Below are positions 51,693-59,524 of a DNA stretch of 64,000 bases, piece after piece. Under the pieces are notes generated by a model. It had not been told where the DNA came from and did no database searches. It saw only the letters and a list, made by a program, of their open reading frames with translations. The position numbers and the translations under genes are program-made. How positions within the stretch are numbered: position 1 is the first letter of the stretch; every line of letters starts with the position of its first letter. Origin of the DNA: Abiotrophia sp938010525 (GTDB lineage: Bacteria > Bacillota > Bacilli > Lactobacillales > Aerococcaceae); contig NZ_CALLVK010000017.1 of NCBI RefSeq assembly GCF_938010525.1, forward strand, positions 10,387-74,386, read 5' to 3'.

Positions 51693-51711
51693 TTGGTATA
51701 GAAATTACCAA
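51693..51711 (+). promoter_or_regulatory. Palindrome downstream of the plsX promoter, possible operator
   Basis: TTGGTA-N7-TACCAA, perfect in both arms, is centred about 15 bp after the predicted start of transcription. It is in the position of a repressor site on a phospholipid-synthesis gene. The Bacillus regulator of plsX (FapR) is not encoded here, and the sequence does not obviously match its site. Confidence 0.45.
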
Positions 51712-51753
51712 ATATTGATAGATATGATTAGTTTATAAGGAGGAAGACAAGGA

Positions 51754-52773
51754 ATGATTAGAATTGCAGTAGATGCCATGGGCGGGGATTTCGCGCCTGA
51801 ATCAGCCGTAAAAGGGGTGAACCTTGCCATTGCAGCCTTTGATAACATCGAAGTGCTCTTATTTGGCGATCAAGATAAAATTCGCCCATATTTAGAAGCG
51901 ACAGAGCGGGTCGAAATCATCCATACCCCAGAAAAAATCAATGGGGATGATGAGCCAGTGCGTGCTATTCGCAAGAAGAAGAATGCTTCCATGGTATTAG
52001 CAGCGCAAGCAGTCAAGGAAGGCCAAGCGGATGCCTTGCTGTCTGCAGGGAACACCGGGGCTCTCTTAGCCAGTGGCTTGCTGATTGTGGGTCGGATTAA
52101 GAATATTGATCGTCCAGGCCTTATGCCAGTCTTACCAACTGCTTCTAGTCAACATCCTTACTTGGTCTTGATGGATGCCGGTGCTAACGCTGACTGCAAG
52201 CCAGTCAATTTGTTACAATTTGCGGTTCTGGCCAACTTCTATGCCCAACGTGTCCTGGGCATTGCTCAGCCTAAGATTGGCCTACTTAACAATGGGACTG
52301 AAGCTACCAAGGGCAATGAATTATCTAAGGCGGCCTATGAACTCTTAGCTGCCGAGACTAGCCTTGACTTCTACGGCAACGTGGAGACTAAGACCTTGCT
52401 AGATGGCCCAGTTGATATCGTGGTCACCGATGGCTTTACCGGTAATGCCGTATTGAAGACTCTGGAAGGGACGTCTAAGACCCTCTTTAGTCTCATTAAA
52501 TCCCAATTATTGGGTGGTGGACTGAAGGCTAAACTAGGAGCGCTCTTAGTCAAAGACGCCTTATCAGGCCTCCGCGACAACTTTGATGATACCAAACAGG
52601 GTGGGGCAGTCCTCTTAGGGGTTAAGGCGCCAGTCATCAAGGCCCACGGCTCTTCTAATGAAAAGGCTATCTTCAATGCCATTCGTCAGGCTCGCACGAT
52701 TGTGGAATCTGGCATTATCCAGGAAGCAACTGACTACTTCGGTCAGGAAAAACCAGCTCAAACAGAAGAATAA
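51754..52773 (+). CDS. plsX: Phosphate acyltransferase PlsX
   Basis: Converts acyl-ACP to acyl-phosphate, the donor for PlsY in phosphatidic acid synthesis. The 339-residue protein shows IAVDAMGGDFAPESAVKGV, VLMDAGANADCKP and VVTDGFTGNAVLKT, all characteristic. Gene order recG-plsX-acpP fits lactic acid bacteria rather than Bacillus, where fabD and fabG intervene before acpP. A promoter and palindrome precede it and a terminator follows. Confidence 0.97.
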   Translation: MIRIAVDAMGGDFAPESAVKGVNLAIAAFDNIEVLLFGDQDKIRPYLEATERVEIIHTPEKINGDDEPVRAIRKKKNASMVLAAQAVKEGQADALLSAGNTGALLASGLLIVGRIKNIDRPGLMPVLPTASSQHPYLVLMDAGANADCKPVNLLQFAVLANFYAQRVLGIAQPKIGLLNNGTEATKGNELSKAAYELLAAETSLDFYGNVETKTLLDGPVDIVVTDGFTGNAVLKTLEGTSKTLFSLIKSQLLGGGLKAKLGALLVKDALSGLRDNFDDTKQGGAVLLGVKAPVIKAHGSSNEKAIFNAIRQARTIVESGIIQEATDYFGQEKPAQTEE

Positions 52774-52781
52774 GATTATTG

Positions 52782-52809
52782 GACCAGGCCTTGTTAGTCT
52801 GGTCTTTTT
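52782..52809 (+). terminator. Intrinsic terminator of plsX
   Basis: GACCAGGC and GTCTGGTC pair (one G-U) around a 7-nt loop followed by T5. Confidence 0.8.
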
Positions 52810-53181
52810 GCATGGGCAAAAGATGTTTGGGACCCATCAAATACTGAGAATTTTATTGATGGGTAAAGAAATTTAAAAGAAAAGATAGTGGGTAGTTTCG
52901 CTTAAATAGGGAATCCTATAATGCACCATCATCATCTTGTTTTTCAATATCCATAGCCCATTTCTGGTTAACCCATAATAGGCTATTTATCTTGAAAAAC
53001 ACGATTATTATATTGCCCTCTTGGTGACAGATTGATGGCAGATAGAAGGCAATTTCAGGCTTTATTAGGAATGATTTTCAAGATATCGCTTACTTAGTCG
53101 CGATCATGGGCAAAGTCTAAGCAAGTTTTGAGGGATAAATGAGAAGAATGAGAGATTTCATAATTTTCTCTGCTAAAACCA
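52810..53181 (+). other. Non-coding gap between plsX and acpP with several inverted repeats
   Basis: No convincing gene is visible in the 480 bp between plsX and acpP. Inverted repeats are ACCCATCAA / TTGATGGGT (52832-52864), a two-part hairpin GTTTTTCAA...ATAGCC / GGCTAT...TTGAAAAAC (52939-53000), and ATTGCC / GGCAAT (about 53012-53054). TATAAT occurs at 52917-52922, just upstream of the two-part hairpin, but without a good -35. The gap may hold a small RNA, or may be decayed sequence: fabD and fabG stand here in Bacillus. Confidence 0.5.
52939..53000 (+). ncRNA. Candidate structured RNA hairpin
   Basis: Outer stem GTTTTTCAA / TTGAAAAAC (9 bp), 5x5 internal loop, inner stem ATAGCC / GGCTAT (6 bp), with the palindrome GGTTAACC within the terminal loop. 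A TATAAT lies 17 bp upstream. It could be an expressed small RNA, but no riboswitch class I know fits it. Confidence 0.25.
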
Positions 53182-53210
53182 TGGACAATTGGCTTAAAAC
53201 TTAGTAAAAT
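53182..53210 (+). promoter_or_regulatory. Promoter of acpP
   Basis: TGGACA (53182-53187), a 17-bp spacer and TAAAAT (53205-53210), 43 bp before the start codon. Confidence 0.7.
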
Positions 53211-53253
53211 AAGGAAGTGTAGATTTTATGTCATATTGAACGGAGGTGTATGG

Positions 53254-53496
53254 ATGCCCCAGACCCAAGAAGTTTTCCAAACAGTCCAGCGATTGATTGT
53301 TGAACGTTTTGGTTTAACTGAAGACAAGGTCACCAATGAGATGACCTTTGAAGATCTCGGTGCAGACTCAATTGACGTCTTCGAACTGATTATGGAGCTC
53401 GAGGACACCTTTAGTGTTCAATTTGAGGATAATCGTATTGAAGCCCTTAAGAATGTAGGCCAAGTGGTCACTTATATCGACCAGCTTACTCCCTAA
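53254..53496 (+). CDS. acpP: Acyl carrier protein
   Basis: An 80-residue acidic carrier holding growing acyl chains on phosphopantetheine. The attachment serine is in DLGADSIDVFEL near residue 37, with DSI instead of the more usual DSL. The ATG at 53254 has GGAGG 7 bases upstream; an in-frame TTG at 53236 would overlap that site. In lactic acid bacteria acpP follows plsX and precedes rnc; here the oligopeptide transporter genes follow. Possibly one of two ACPs if the main fab cluster has its own. Confidence 0.94.
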   Translation: MPQTQEVFQTVQRLIVERFGLTEDKVTNEMTFEDLGADSIDVFELIMELEDTFSVQFEDNRIEALKNVGQVVTYIDQLTP

Positions 53497-53512
53497 GAAC
53501 TGAAAAGACGAT

Positions 53513-53552
53513 GAAGTCAGCACGCTCTATCTATGCAGTGCTACTTTTTTTA
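53513..53552 (+). terminator. Intrinsic terminator of acpP
   Basis: AAGT(C)AGCAC pairs with GTGCTACTT with one bulge, around a 14-nt loop, followed by a T7 tract. It separates acpP from the opp locus. Confidence 0.65.
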
Positions 53553-53596
53553 CTTAGATGAAGACATAAAACATGATCACGAATGGAGGAACTAGA

Positions 53597-54607
53597 ATGG
53601 ATAACGAAAAAGTTATTCTAGATGTAAAGGACTTACACGTTGGATTCCGTGTTAAGGATACCTTCTACAATGCAGTAGACGGCGTTAGCTTTACCTTATC
53701 AAAGAATGAAAAATTAGCCATTGTTGGGGAGTCAGGCTGTGGGAAGTCAACTCTTGCCACTTCAATCATTGGTTTGCATAATCCTCGCAATACTAAGATT
53801 GAAGGCCAAATCAACTACCGTGGCGATAACTTAGTAGAATATACTGAGAATCAATATAACAAAATCCGTGGGAACGATATTGGGATGATCTTCCAAGACC
53901 CATTGGCATCGCTCAACCCATTGATGACCATCGCAGCCCAAATTGATGAAGCTCTCTACTACCACACCAAACTCAACAAGGAAGAACGTCAAAAGCGTGT
54001 CTTAGAGCTCTTGGATCAAGTAGGGATTGTTAACCCAGAGCGGACTGCTCGTCAGTACCCACACGAATTATCTGGGGGGATGCGTCAGCGGGTTATCATC
54101 GCCATTGCCTTGGCATGTAAGCCACCGATTATTATTGCCGATGAACCGACTACCGCTTTGGACGTAACTATTCAAGCGCAAATCTTGGACTTGATGAACG
54201 ACATCCAGAAGGAGACCGAAGCAGGGATTATCCTCATTACTCACGACTTAGGGGTCGTAGCTGAGACCGCTGACCGCGTAGCCGTTATGTATGCGGGTCA
54301 ATTCGTTGAGATTGCACCTGTTGAAGAACTCTTCAACAATCCGCAACATCCATATACACGTTCACTCTTGCGTTCAATTCCGCAAACCAGTGAATTAGAA
54401 GGTGGCTCTGATAAGCTTCACGTTATTCAAGGGGCGGTACCACCATTAACTAAGATGATTCGGACAGGCTGTCGTTTCGCGCCACGTATTCCTTGGATTG
54501 CGGAAGATGCCCACGAAGAGAACCCAGGTTTACACGAAGTGTCACCAGGTCACTTTGTCCGTTGTACTTGTTACAAACATTTCCATTTTGAAGGGGAGGA
54601 GAACTAA
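53597..54607 (+). CDS. oppD: Oligopeptide ABC transporter ATP-binding protein OppD
   Basis: One of two ATPases powering oligopeptide import. Walker A GESGCGKSTL lies near residue 40, the signature LSGGMRQRV near 155, Walker B IIIADEPTTALD near 175. The C-terminal oligopeptide/dipeptide domain has PYTRSLLRSIP and the cysteine motif CRFAPRIPW...CTC typical of OppD, which in some relatives holds an Fe-S cluster. The ATG at 53597 follows GGAGGA; 336 residues. I see no clear promoter of its own. The order oppDFBC then oppA matches lactococci. Confidence 0.95.
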   Translation: MDNEKVILDVKDLHVGFRVKDTFYNAVDGVSFTLSKNEKLAIVGESGCGKSTLATSIIGLHNPRNTKIEGQINYRGDNLVEYTENQYNKIRGNDIGMIFQDPLASLNPLMTIAAQIDEALYYHTKLNKEERQKRVLELLDQVGIVNPERTARQYPHELSGGMRQRVIIAIALACKPPIIIADEPTTALDVTIQAQILDLMNDIQKETEAGIILITHDLGVVAETADRVAVMYAGQFVEIAPVEELFNNPQHPYTRSLLRSIPQTSELEGGSDKLHVIQGAVPPLTKMIRTGCRFAPRIPWIAEDAHEENPGLHEVSPGHFVRCTCYKHFHFEGEEN

Positions 54608-55566
54608 TGGCTGAATTTATGCGCATTGAGGACCTAAAAGTCCACTATCCTATTCGGTCTGGTTTCCTGAACCGCGTGACCGATTATGTCTATGCTGTAG
54701 ACGGCGTCAACTTGACCTTAGAAGAAGGGAAGACTTATGGCTTGGTTGGTGAATCAGGTTCTGGTAAGTCTACCATCGGGAAGGCCATCATTGGTTTAGA
54801 GAAGATTACCTCAGGGAAAATCTACTATGAGGGTGAAGAAGTCTCTAAAGCAGCGCGTCATCGCCGTTCTAACTACCGTCACAACGTGCAAATGATCTTC
54901 CAAGATTCCCTCTCTAGCTTCAACCCTAAACGTCGGATTACCGACATCTTAGGGGAGCCAATGCGAAACTTTCTCAGCTTAACGCCTGATGAAGAGAAGA
55001 AGCGCAAGCTGGAGCTCTTAGATATCGTAGGGTTATCGGAAGAAGCACTCTACAAGTACCCACATGAGTTTTCTGGTGGTCAACGTCAACGGATTGGGGT
55101 AGCACGTGCTGTAGCCCTCAACCCTAAATTGGTCATTGCCGATGAACCTGTTTCGGCCTTGGACTTGTCTGTTCAAGCCCAAGTTCTTAACTTCATGAAG
55201 CAGATTCAAGAAGAATATAATGTAAGTTATCTCTTCGTCTCACACGACTTAGGTGTCGTTAAGCATATGTGTGATGAGATTGCCATTATGTACCGTGGTC
55301 GTTTCACTGAGTATGGGACACGTGATGACATCTATAATGATCCACGTCATATTTATACCCGTCGCCTCTTATCAGCTATTCCAGAAATGAACCCTAATAA
55401 CCGTGAGCAAAACAAACTCAATCGTTTACGGGTTGAGAAGGAATACCGTGAGAATGCGTCACTCTATTATGACGAAACTGGTCGTGTATATGACCTTAAA
55501 CCAGTTTCTGAGACCCATTTTGCTGCTCTCAGAACGGTAGACACTGACAAAGGAGGTGAGCTCTAA
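54607..55566 (+). CDS. oppF: Oligopeptide ABC transporter ATP-binding protein OppF
   Basis: Second ATPase of the peptide importer. Walker A GESGSGKSTIGKA near residue 46, Q-loop MIFQDSLSSFNP, signature FSGGQRQRIG and Walker B LVIADEPVSALD are present, followed by HIYTRRLLSAIPE. It begins on the last base of the oppD stop codon, so translation is coupled. The 319-residue length is normal. Confidence 0.95.
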   Translation: MAEFMRIEDLKVHYPIRSGFLNRVTDYVYAVDGVNLTLEEGKTYGLVGESGSGKSTIGKAIIGLEKITSGKIYYEGEEVSKAARHRRSNYRHNVQMIFQDSLSSFNPKRRITDILGEPMRNFLSLTPDEEKKRKLELLDIVGLSEEALYKYPHEFSGGQRQRIGVARAVALNPKLVIADEPVSALDLSVQAQVLNFMKQIQEEYNVSYLFVSHDLGVVKHMCDEIAIMYRGRFTEYGTRDDIYNDPRHIYTRRLLSAIPEMNPNNREQNKLNRLRVEKEYRENASLYYDETGRVYDLKPVSETHFAALRTVDTDKGGEL

Positions 55567-55567
55567 A

Positions 55568-56530
55568 ATGTGGAAAGCGATACTTAGACGTATGTTGCTG
55601 ATGATTCCGCAACTTTTGGCGCTCAGCATCTTAGTTTTCTTCTTAGCAGAATTAATGCCAGGGGATGCCTTGACAGGCTTGATTGACCCTAAAATTTCGG
55701 CTGAGCAAATTGAAGCTATGCGGGAAAAATTAGGTTTGAACAAACCTGTTTGGGAACGTTATATTAATTGGATGGGCGGTATGCTCCAAGGTGACTTTGG
55801 ACGTTCCTTTGCCCATAAGCAACCGACCCTATCCATTATTGGGGAACGGATTTGGCCGACAGTTTGGTTATCACTCTTGACAACGATTATCACCTATGCA
55901 ATTGCTGTTCCTTTAGGGATTTTATCCGGTCGTTATAATGGGAGCTTCTTTGAAAGAGCGGTTAACTTCTATAACTTCTTTACCTATTCAATCCCAGTCT
56001 TCGTTTTAGCCTTGATGTTCTTGTGGCTATTTGGCTATACATTAGGTTGGTTCCCAACCCGTGGGACGGTAGCGTCTGGATTGCAGCCTGGTAGCTGGGA
56101 TTACTTATTATCTCGAATTTATCACATGCTCTTGCCTGCTATCACCTTAGGGATTTTAAGTACCACTTCTACTATTCAGTGGTTACGATCAGGAATTGTG
56201 GATGCTAAGTCAGATGATTATGTCCGGACTGCCCGTGCCAAAGGGGTGCCTGAGCGGGTTATCTATAACAAGCATATCTTACGGAATGCTTTACTGCCAA
56301 TCGCTGCCTTCTTTGGTTATGTCATTACAGGCCTTTTCAGTGGGGCAATGATTACAGAGCAAATCTTTACCTATCAAGGGATGGGGCAACTCTTCTTTAG
56401 TTCTGTAGTAGGCCGTGACTATAGCGTCATGATGACCTTGGTTCTCTTCTATGGTTTTATGACACTACTTGGTGGGCTCTTGTCCGATATCATTATGGTA
56501 TTCGTAGATCCACGAGTACGTTTAGACTAG
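55568..56530 (+). CDS. oppB: Oligopeptide ABC transporter permease OppB
   Basis: A 320-residue permease with about six membrane helices; the N-terminal RMLLMIPQLLALSILVFFLA is typical of OppB/DppB, and the EAA loop is RTARAKGVPERVIYNKHILR. It forms a heterodimer with OppC. The ATG at 55568 has AGGAGGTG 9 bases upstream; the in-frame GTG at 55556 overlaps that site. Confidence 0.95.
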   Translation: MWKAILRRMLLMIPQLLALSILVFFLAELMPGDALTGLIDPKISAEQIEAMREKLGLNKPVWERYINWMGGMLQGDFGRSFAHKQPTLSIIGERIWPTVWLSLLTTIITYAIAVPLGILSGRYNGSFFERAVNFYNFFTYSIPVFVLALMFLWLFGYTLGWFPTRGTVASGLQPGSWDYLLSRIYHMLLPAITLGILSTTSTIQWLRSGIVDAKSDDYVRTARAKGVPERVIYNKHILRNALLPIAAFFGYVITGLFSGAMITEQIFTYQGMGQLFFSSVVGRDYSVMMTLVLFYGFMTLLGGLLSDIIMVFVDPRVRLD

Positions 56531-56543
56531 GAGGTGAGAGAGC

Positions 56544-57479
56544 ATGACAAAAGATAAAAGCAAAGATTTAGAAAAAAATCAAAATAAAGATTCGCAGTCT
56601 CTCCCGCCAATGGGCTTTGAAGTCATTAAACGAGAATTCATGAAGGATAAGCTGGCTTTAATCTCACTTATTGTATTTGTTGGGATTCTGCTCTTCCTAT
56701 ATGTAGCGCCATTCTTCCTTAACTTAGAATCCGCTACTAAAGTTCAGATTTTCAATCGCTACATGGCACCAGGTTCGGTGACTGATACGGGTCATACCTA
56801 CTTACTGGGTGCTGACGAAGGTGGGCGTGATGTTCTAGCCCAGTTAATTTTAGGTGGGCGTAACTCTGTCAGCATTGCCATGATTGTAACAGCCGCTACC
56901 ATGATTATCGGTTTGGTAATTGGGGTCTTTGCTGGTTACTATGGTGGACGTGTTGATAACTGGGTGATGCGGATTGTCGACTTCTTCATGATTATTCCAG
57001 GCTTTATTATGATTATCACGTTGAACACCATCTTCAAGGTAAGTAATATCTATGGGCTTTCTGTAACTTTTATTATCATAGGATGGACTGGTTTTGCTCG
57101 TCTCTTTAGAACACGAACCTTAAGTGAAGCGTCTAAAGATTATATTAATGCTTCTAAGACCATGGGGACACATGATTGGAAGATTATGTTCAAGGAATTG
57201 CTACCTAACATTTCTTCTATTATCATTACCCAATTAGTCCTGGTTATGGCAGGTAATATTGGTTTAGAAACTAGTCTCTCATACCTAGGTTTCGGTTTGC
57301 CAATCGGGACACCTTCACTAGGGACCTTGATAGGGGCAGCTAAGACTGCGGATATTATCGAGAATAAACAATGGGTATGGCTGCCAGCCGCACTATTCAT
57401 TCTCGTCTTAATGCTCTGCATTAACTATATTGGTCAAGCCTTGCAACGTTCAACGGATGCCCGTCAACGTTTAGGTTAA
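56544..57479 (+). CDS. oppC: Oligopeptide ABC transporter permease OppC
   Basis: A 311-residue permease with an N-terminal hydrophilic segment, then the OppC signature helix (DKLALISLIVFVGILLFLY), LGADEGGRDVLAQLILGGR and EAA loop DYINASKTMGTHDWKIMFKE. It pairs with OppB. The stop is followed by a strong terminator, so oppDFBC are one transcript and the oppA genes use their own promoters. Confidence 0.95.
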   Translation: MTKDKSKDLEKNQNKDSQSLPPMGFEVIKREFMKDKLALISLIVFVGILLFLYVAPFFLNLESATKVQIFNRYMAPGSVTDTGHTYLLGADEGGRDVLAQLILGGRNSVSIAMIVTAATMIIGLVIGVFAGYYGGRVDNWVMRIVDFFMIIPGFIMIITLNTIFKVSNIYGLSVTFIIIGWTGFARLFRTRTLSEASKDYINASKTMGTHDWKIMFKELLPNISSIIITQLVLVMAGNIGLETSLSYLGFGLPIGTPSLGTLIGAAKTADIIENKQWVWLPAALFILVLMLCINYIGQALQRSTDARQRLG

Positions 57480-57482
57480 TAG

Positions 57483-57512
57483 AAAAACTGAGCCTAAGGG
57501 CTCAGTTTTTTT
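57483..57512 (+). terminator. Intrinsic terminator of oppDFBC
   Basis: ACTGAGCC and GGCTCAGT pair around TAAG, flanked by AAAA / T7. Confidence 0.9.
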
Positions 57513-57605
57513 GTGCTTAATTTTAAGTCTATGCTCCAAGGATAGGGGGATGGCATGATAAAGGCATATAGCCATTCGCTATAGTAGCTTATAGTAAAAG
57601 TATCT

Positions 57606-57634
57606 TTGACTATCACTAATAAAAGTCTTAAACT
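57606..57634 (+). promoter_or_regulatory. Possible promoter of the first oppA gene
   Basis: TTGACT (57606-57611), a 17-bp spacer and TAAACT (57629-57634); the -10 is weak. Confidence 0.35.
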
Positions 57635-57672
57635 AGTCCCTAACATATCTTTAACCCTAAGGAGGTTGACTT

Positions 57673-59319
57673 ATGACTAGCATCAAGACAATTTTTCGTT
57701 CCTTACTCGCGCTAGGACTTACGGCCAGCACGCTCCTAACAGCTCAGCAGTCCACGATATCAGCTCAAGAAGTAAGCCTTAGTCCTGCCATTGAACAAAA
57801 ACTAAGTATCCCAGCCCCATCTGAGTTGGCCACCTTAGATTCTGGTCTCTACTCAGATATCGCCAGCATGGATGTCATCGGACAAGTTTTTGAAGGCCTC
57901 TATCGAATTAAGAATGCGAAAGAAGTGGAACTGGGACAGGCAGCTTCTGTTAAGGTCAGTGAGGATGGCTTAACCCACACCTTCACCTTGCGAGATGACA
58001 TTTATTGGTCCAATGGTGATCCAGTTAAGGCACAAGACTTTGAGTTGGCCTTCCGGCGTCTAGCGGATCGTCAAGCTGGTACGAGCGTGACCTCGATTGA
58101 AATTCTTAAGAATGGGGCAGCTATCCGTAATGGTGACAAGCCTGTCGAAGAATTAGGAGTCAAGGCCCTTGATGATAAAACCCTGGAACTAACCTTGGAA
58201 TATCCAGTGCCGGCCCTAGCTAAGATTCTAACAGGTTCACGCTATATGCCGATTAACAAGGCCTTCTTCCAAGAAAAAGGGGATAGCTATGGGACCACAG
58301 CAGAGAATGTGGTGACTAACGGGCCCTTTACGATTCAAGGATGGAATGGGACCAACCTAGAGTGGGACTTAGTTAAAAATCCTCAATACTGGGATGCCAG
58401 TCATGTTTATCTGACCCAGGTGCATCAACAAGTCATTAAAGAGAATTCGACCGGGGCAGATTTATTTGATAGTAATCAGTTGGACTTCACGACCTTGTCC
58501 GATCAATTTGTCCAAGAATACTCCGGTGCGCCAGACTTCCACAGTATTCCCAAAGCGACAATCGGTTATCTGAGTTTCAACACGACTCGTCCGACAACAG
58601 GCAATGCAGCTCTCCGTCGAGCTATTGCCCAGGCATTTGATAAGCAAGTCTACGCAGATTCTGTCATTCAGGACGGCTCTCAGCCACTCAACAACTTAGT
58701 GCCTAAATCTTTTGACGTCAATGAAGCAGGTGAGGATTATCAAGACAAGGCAGGTCCAATGTTGACTTACGATGTCCAAGCAGCACAGGCAGATTGGGCT
58801 AAGGCTAAGGAAGAACTAGGCCAAGAGACGATTGAGTTACAACTCTTAACATCAGACGTAGGCCTCTCCAAACGAACAGCAGAATTCCTCAAGGAAGAGC
58901 TAGAGAAGAATTTACCTGGTCTCAAGCTAAGCGTCCTTTCGGTGCCACTTAAGAACCGTCTGGAATTTCAACGTAAACTGGACTACGATATTTTCTATGG
59001 GACTTGGACACCTGAATATCAAGATGCTGTTAACTTTATTGAACAGTATAAGACAGGTGGGGGGACTAACTTCGCCAAATATGCTAACCCTGAATTTGAT
59101 AAGTTAGTCGAATTAGCACGCAATGACTATGCCAAAGACCCTGCCAAGCGTCGCGAAACCTTAATTGAGGCAGAAAAAATCTTAGTCAAAGATGATGGCG
59201 TGGTCGCCCCTATTTATCAAGCGAGTGCAGCCTACTTACTTAAGCCAAAGGTTAAGCAATTTGAAGTACTGCCTTTTGGCCGCTCCAATAACTTACGCCC
59301 AGTTTACATTGACGAGTAA
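57673..59319 (+). CDS. oppA: OppA-type peptide-binding protein 1, SPase I-type leader
   Basis: Extracytoplasmic SBP family 5 peptide-binding protein of 548 residues. The leader SIKTIFRSLLALGLTAST ends at an A-x-A site (ISA/QE near residue 32) with no cysteine. TLRDDIYWSNGDPVKAQDFE and NGPFTIQGWN are family signatures. It is clearly different in sequence from the next three oppA genes (it has no PISGGTL block), and is more like pheromone- or general-peptide binding OppA of streptococci. It follows oppC after its terminator. Confidence 0.92.
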   Translation: MTSIKTIFRSLLALGLTASTLLTAQQSTISAQEVSLSPAIEQKLSIPAPSELATLDSGLYSDIASMDVIGQVFEGLYRIKNAKEVELGQAASVKVSEDGLTHTFTLRDDIYWSNGDPVKAQDFELAFRRLADRQAGTSVTSIEILKNGAAIRNGDKPVEELGVKALDDKTLELTLEYPVPALAKILTGSRYMPINKAFFQEKGDSYGTTAENVVTNGPFTIQGWNGTNLEWDLVKNPQYWDASHVYLTQVHQQVIKENSTGADLFDSNQLDFTTLSDQFVQEYSGAPDFHSIPKATIGYLSFNTTRPTTGNAALRRAIAQAFDKQVYADSVIQDGSQPLNNLVPKSFDVNEAGEDYQDKAGPMLTYDVQAAQADWAKAKEELGQETIELQLLTSDVGLSKRTAEFLKEELEKNLPGLKLSVLSVPLKNRLEFQRKLDYDIFYGTWTPEYQDAVNFIEQYKTGGGTNFAKYANPEFDKLVELARNDYAKDPAKRRETLIEAEKILVKDDGVVAPIYQASAAYLLKPKVKQFEVLPFGRSNNLRPVYIDE

Positions 59320-59459
59320 GGCAATGAAGACATACTGTTTTGATAAGCCTTAACGGTCTATTAAACGACTTGCTCAGATGCTGAGGAGACGAATTTGACC
59401 TAAATAAATTTTTCCCTACAAAAACATGAATATAAAGTGAGAAAATTATAATAAAACGC

Positions 59460-59488
59460 TTGCTATTCCGAGTTAAAAAGGGTAGAAT
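59460..59488 (+). promoter_or_regulatory. Promoter of the second oppA gene
   Basis: TTGCTA (59460-59465), a 17-bp spacer and TAGAAT (59483-59488), 36 bp upstream of the start codon. The -35 is the same as in the other oppA and BMP promoters. Confidence 0.7.
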
Positions 59489-59524
59489 AAGGTCATATAA
59501 AATATTATCCATTGGGGGTACAAT

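Noticed and set aside
52832..52864. ACCCATCAA / TTGATGGGT hairpin after plsX as a second terminator
   Set aside because: The following bases are A-rich, not T-rich; plsX already has a proper terminator at 52782-52809.
59317..59352. TAAGGC / GCCTTA pairing after the first oppA gene as a terminator
   Set aside because: Only 6 bp, a 24-nt loop and no T run.
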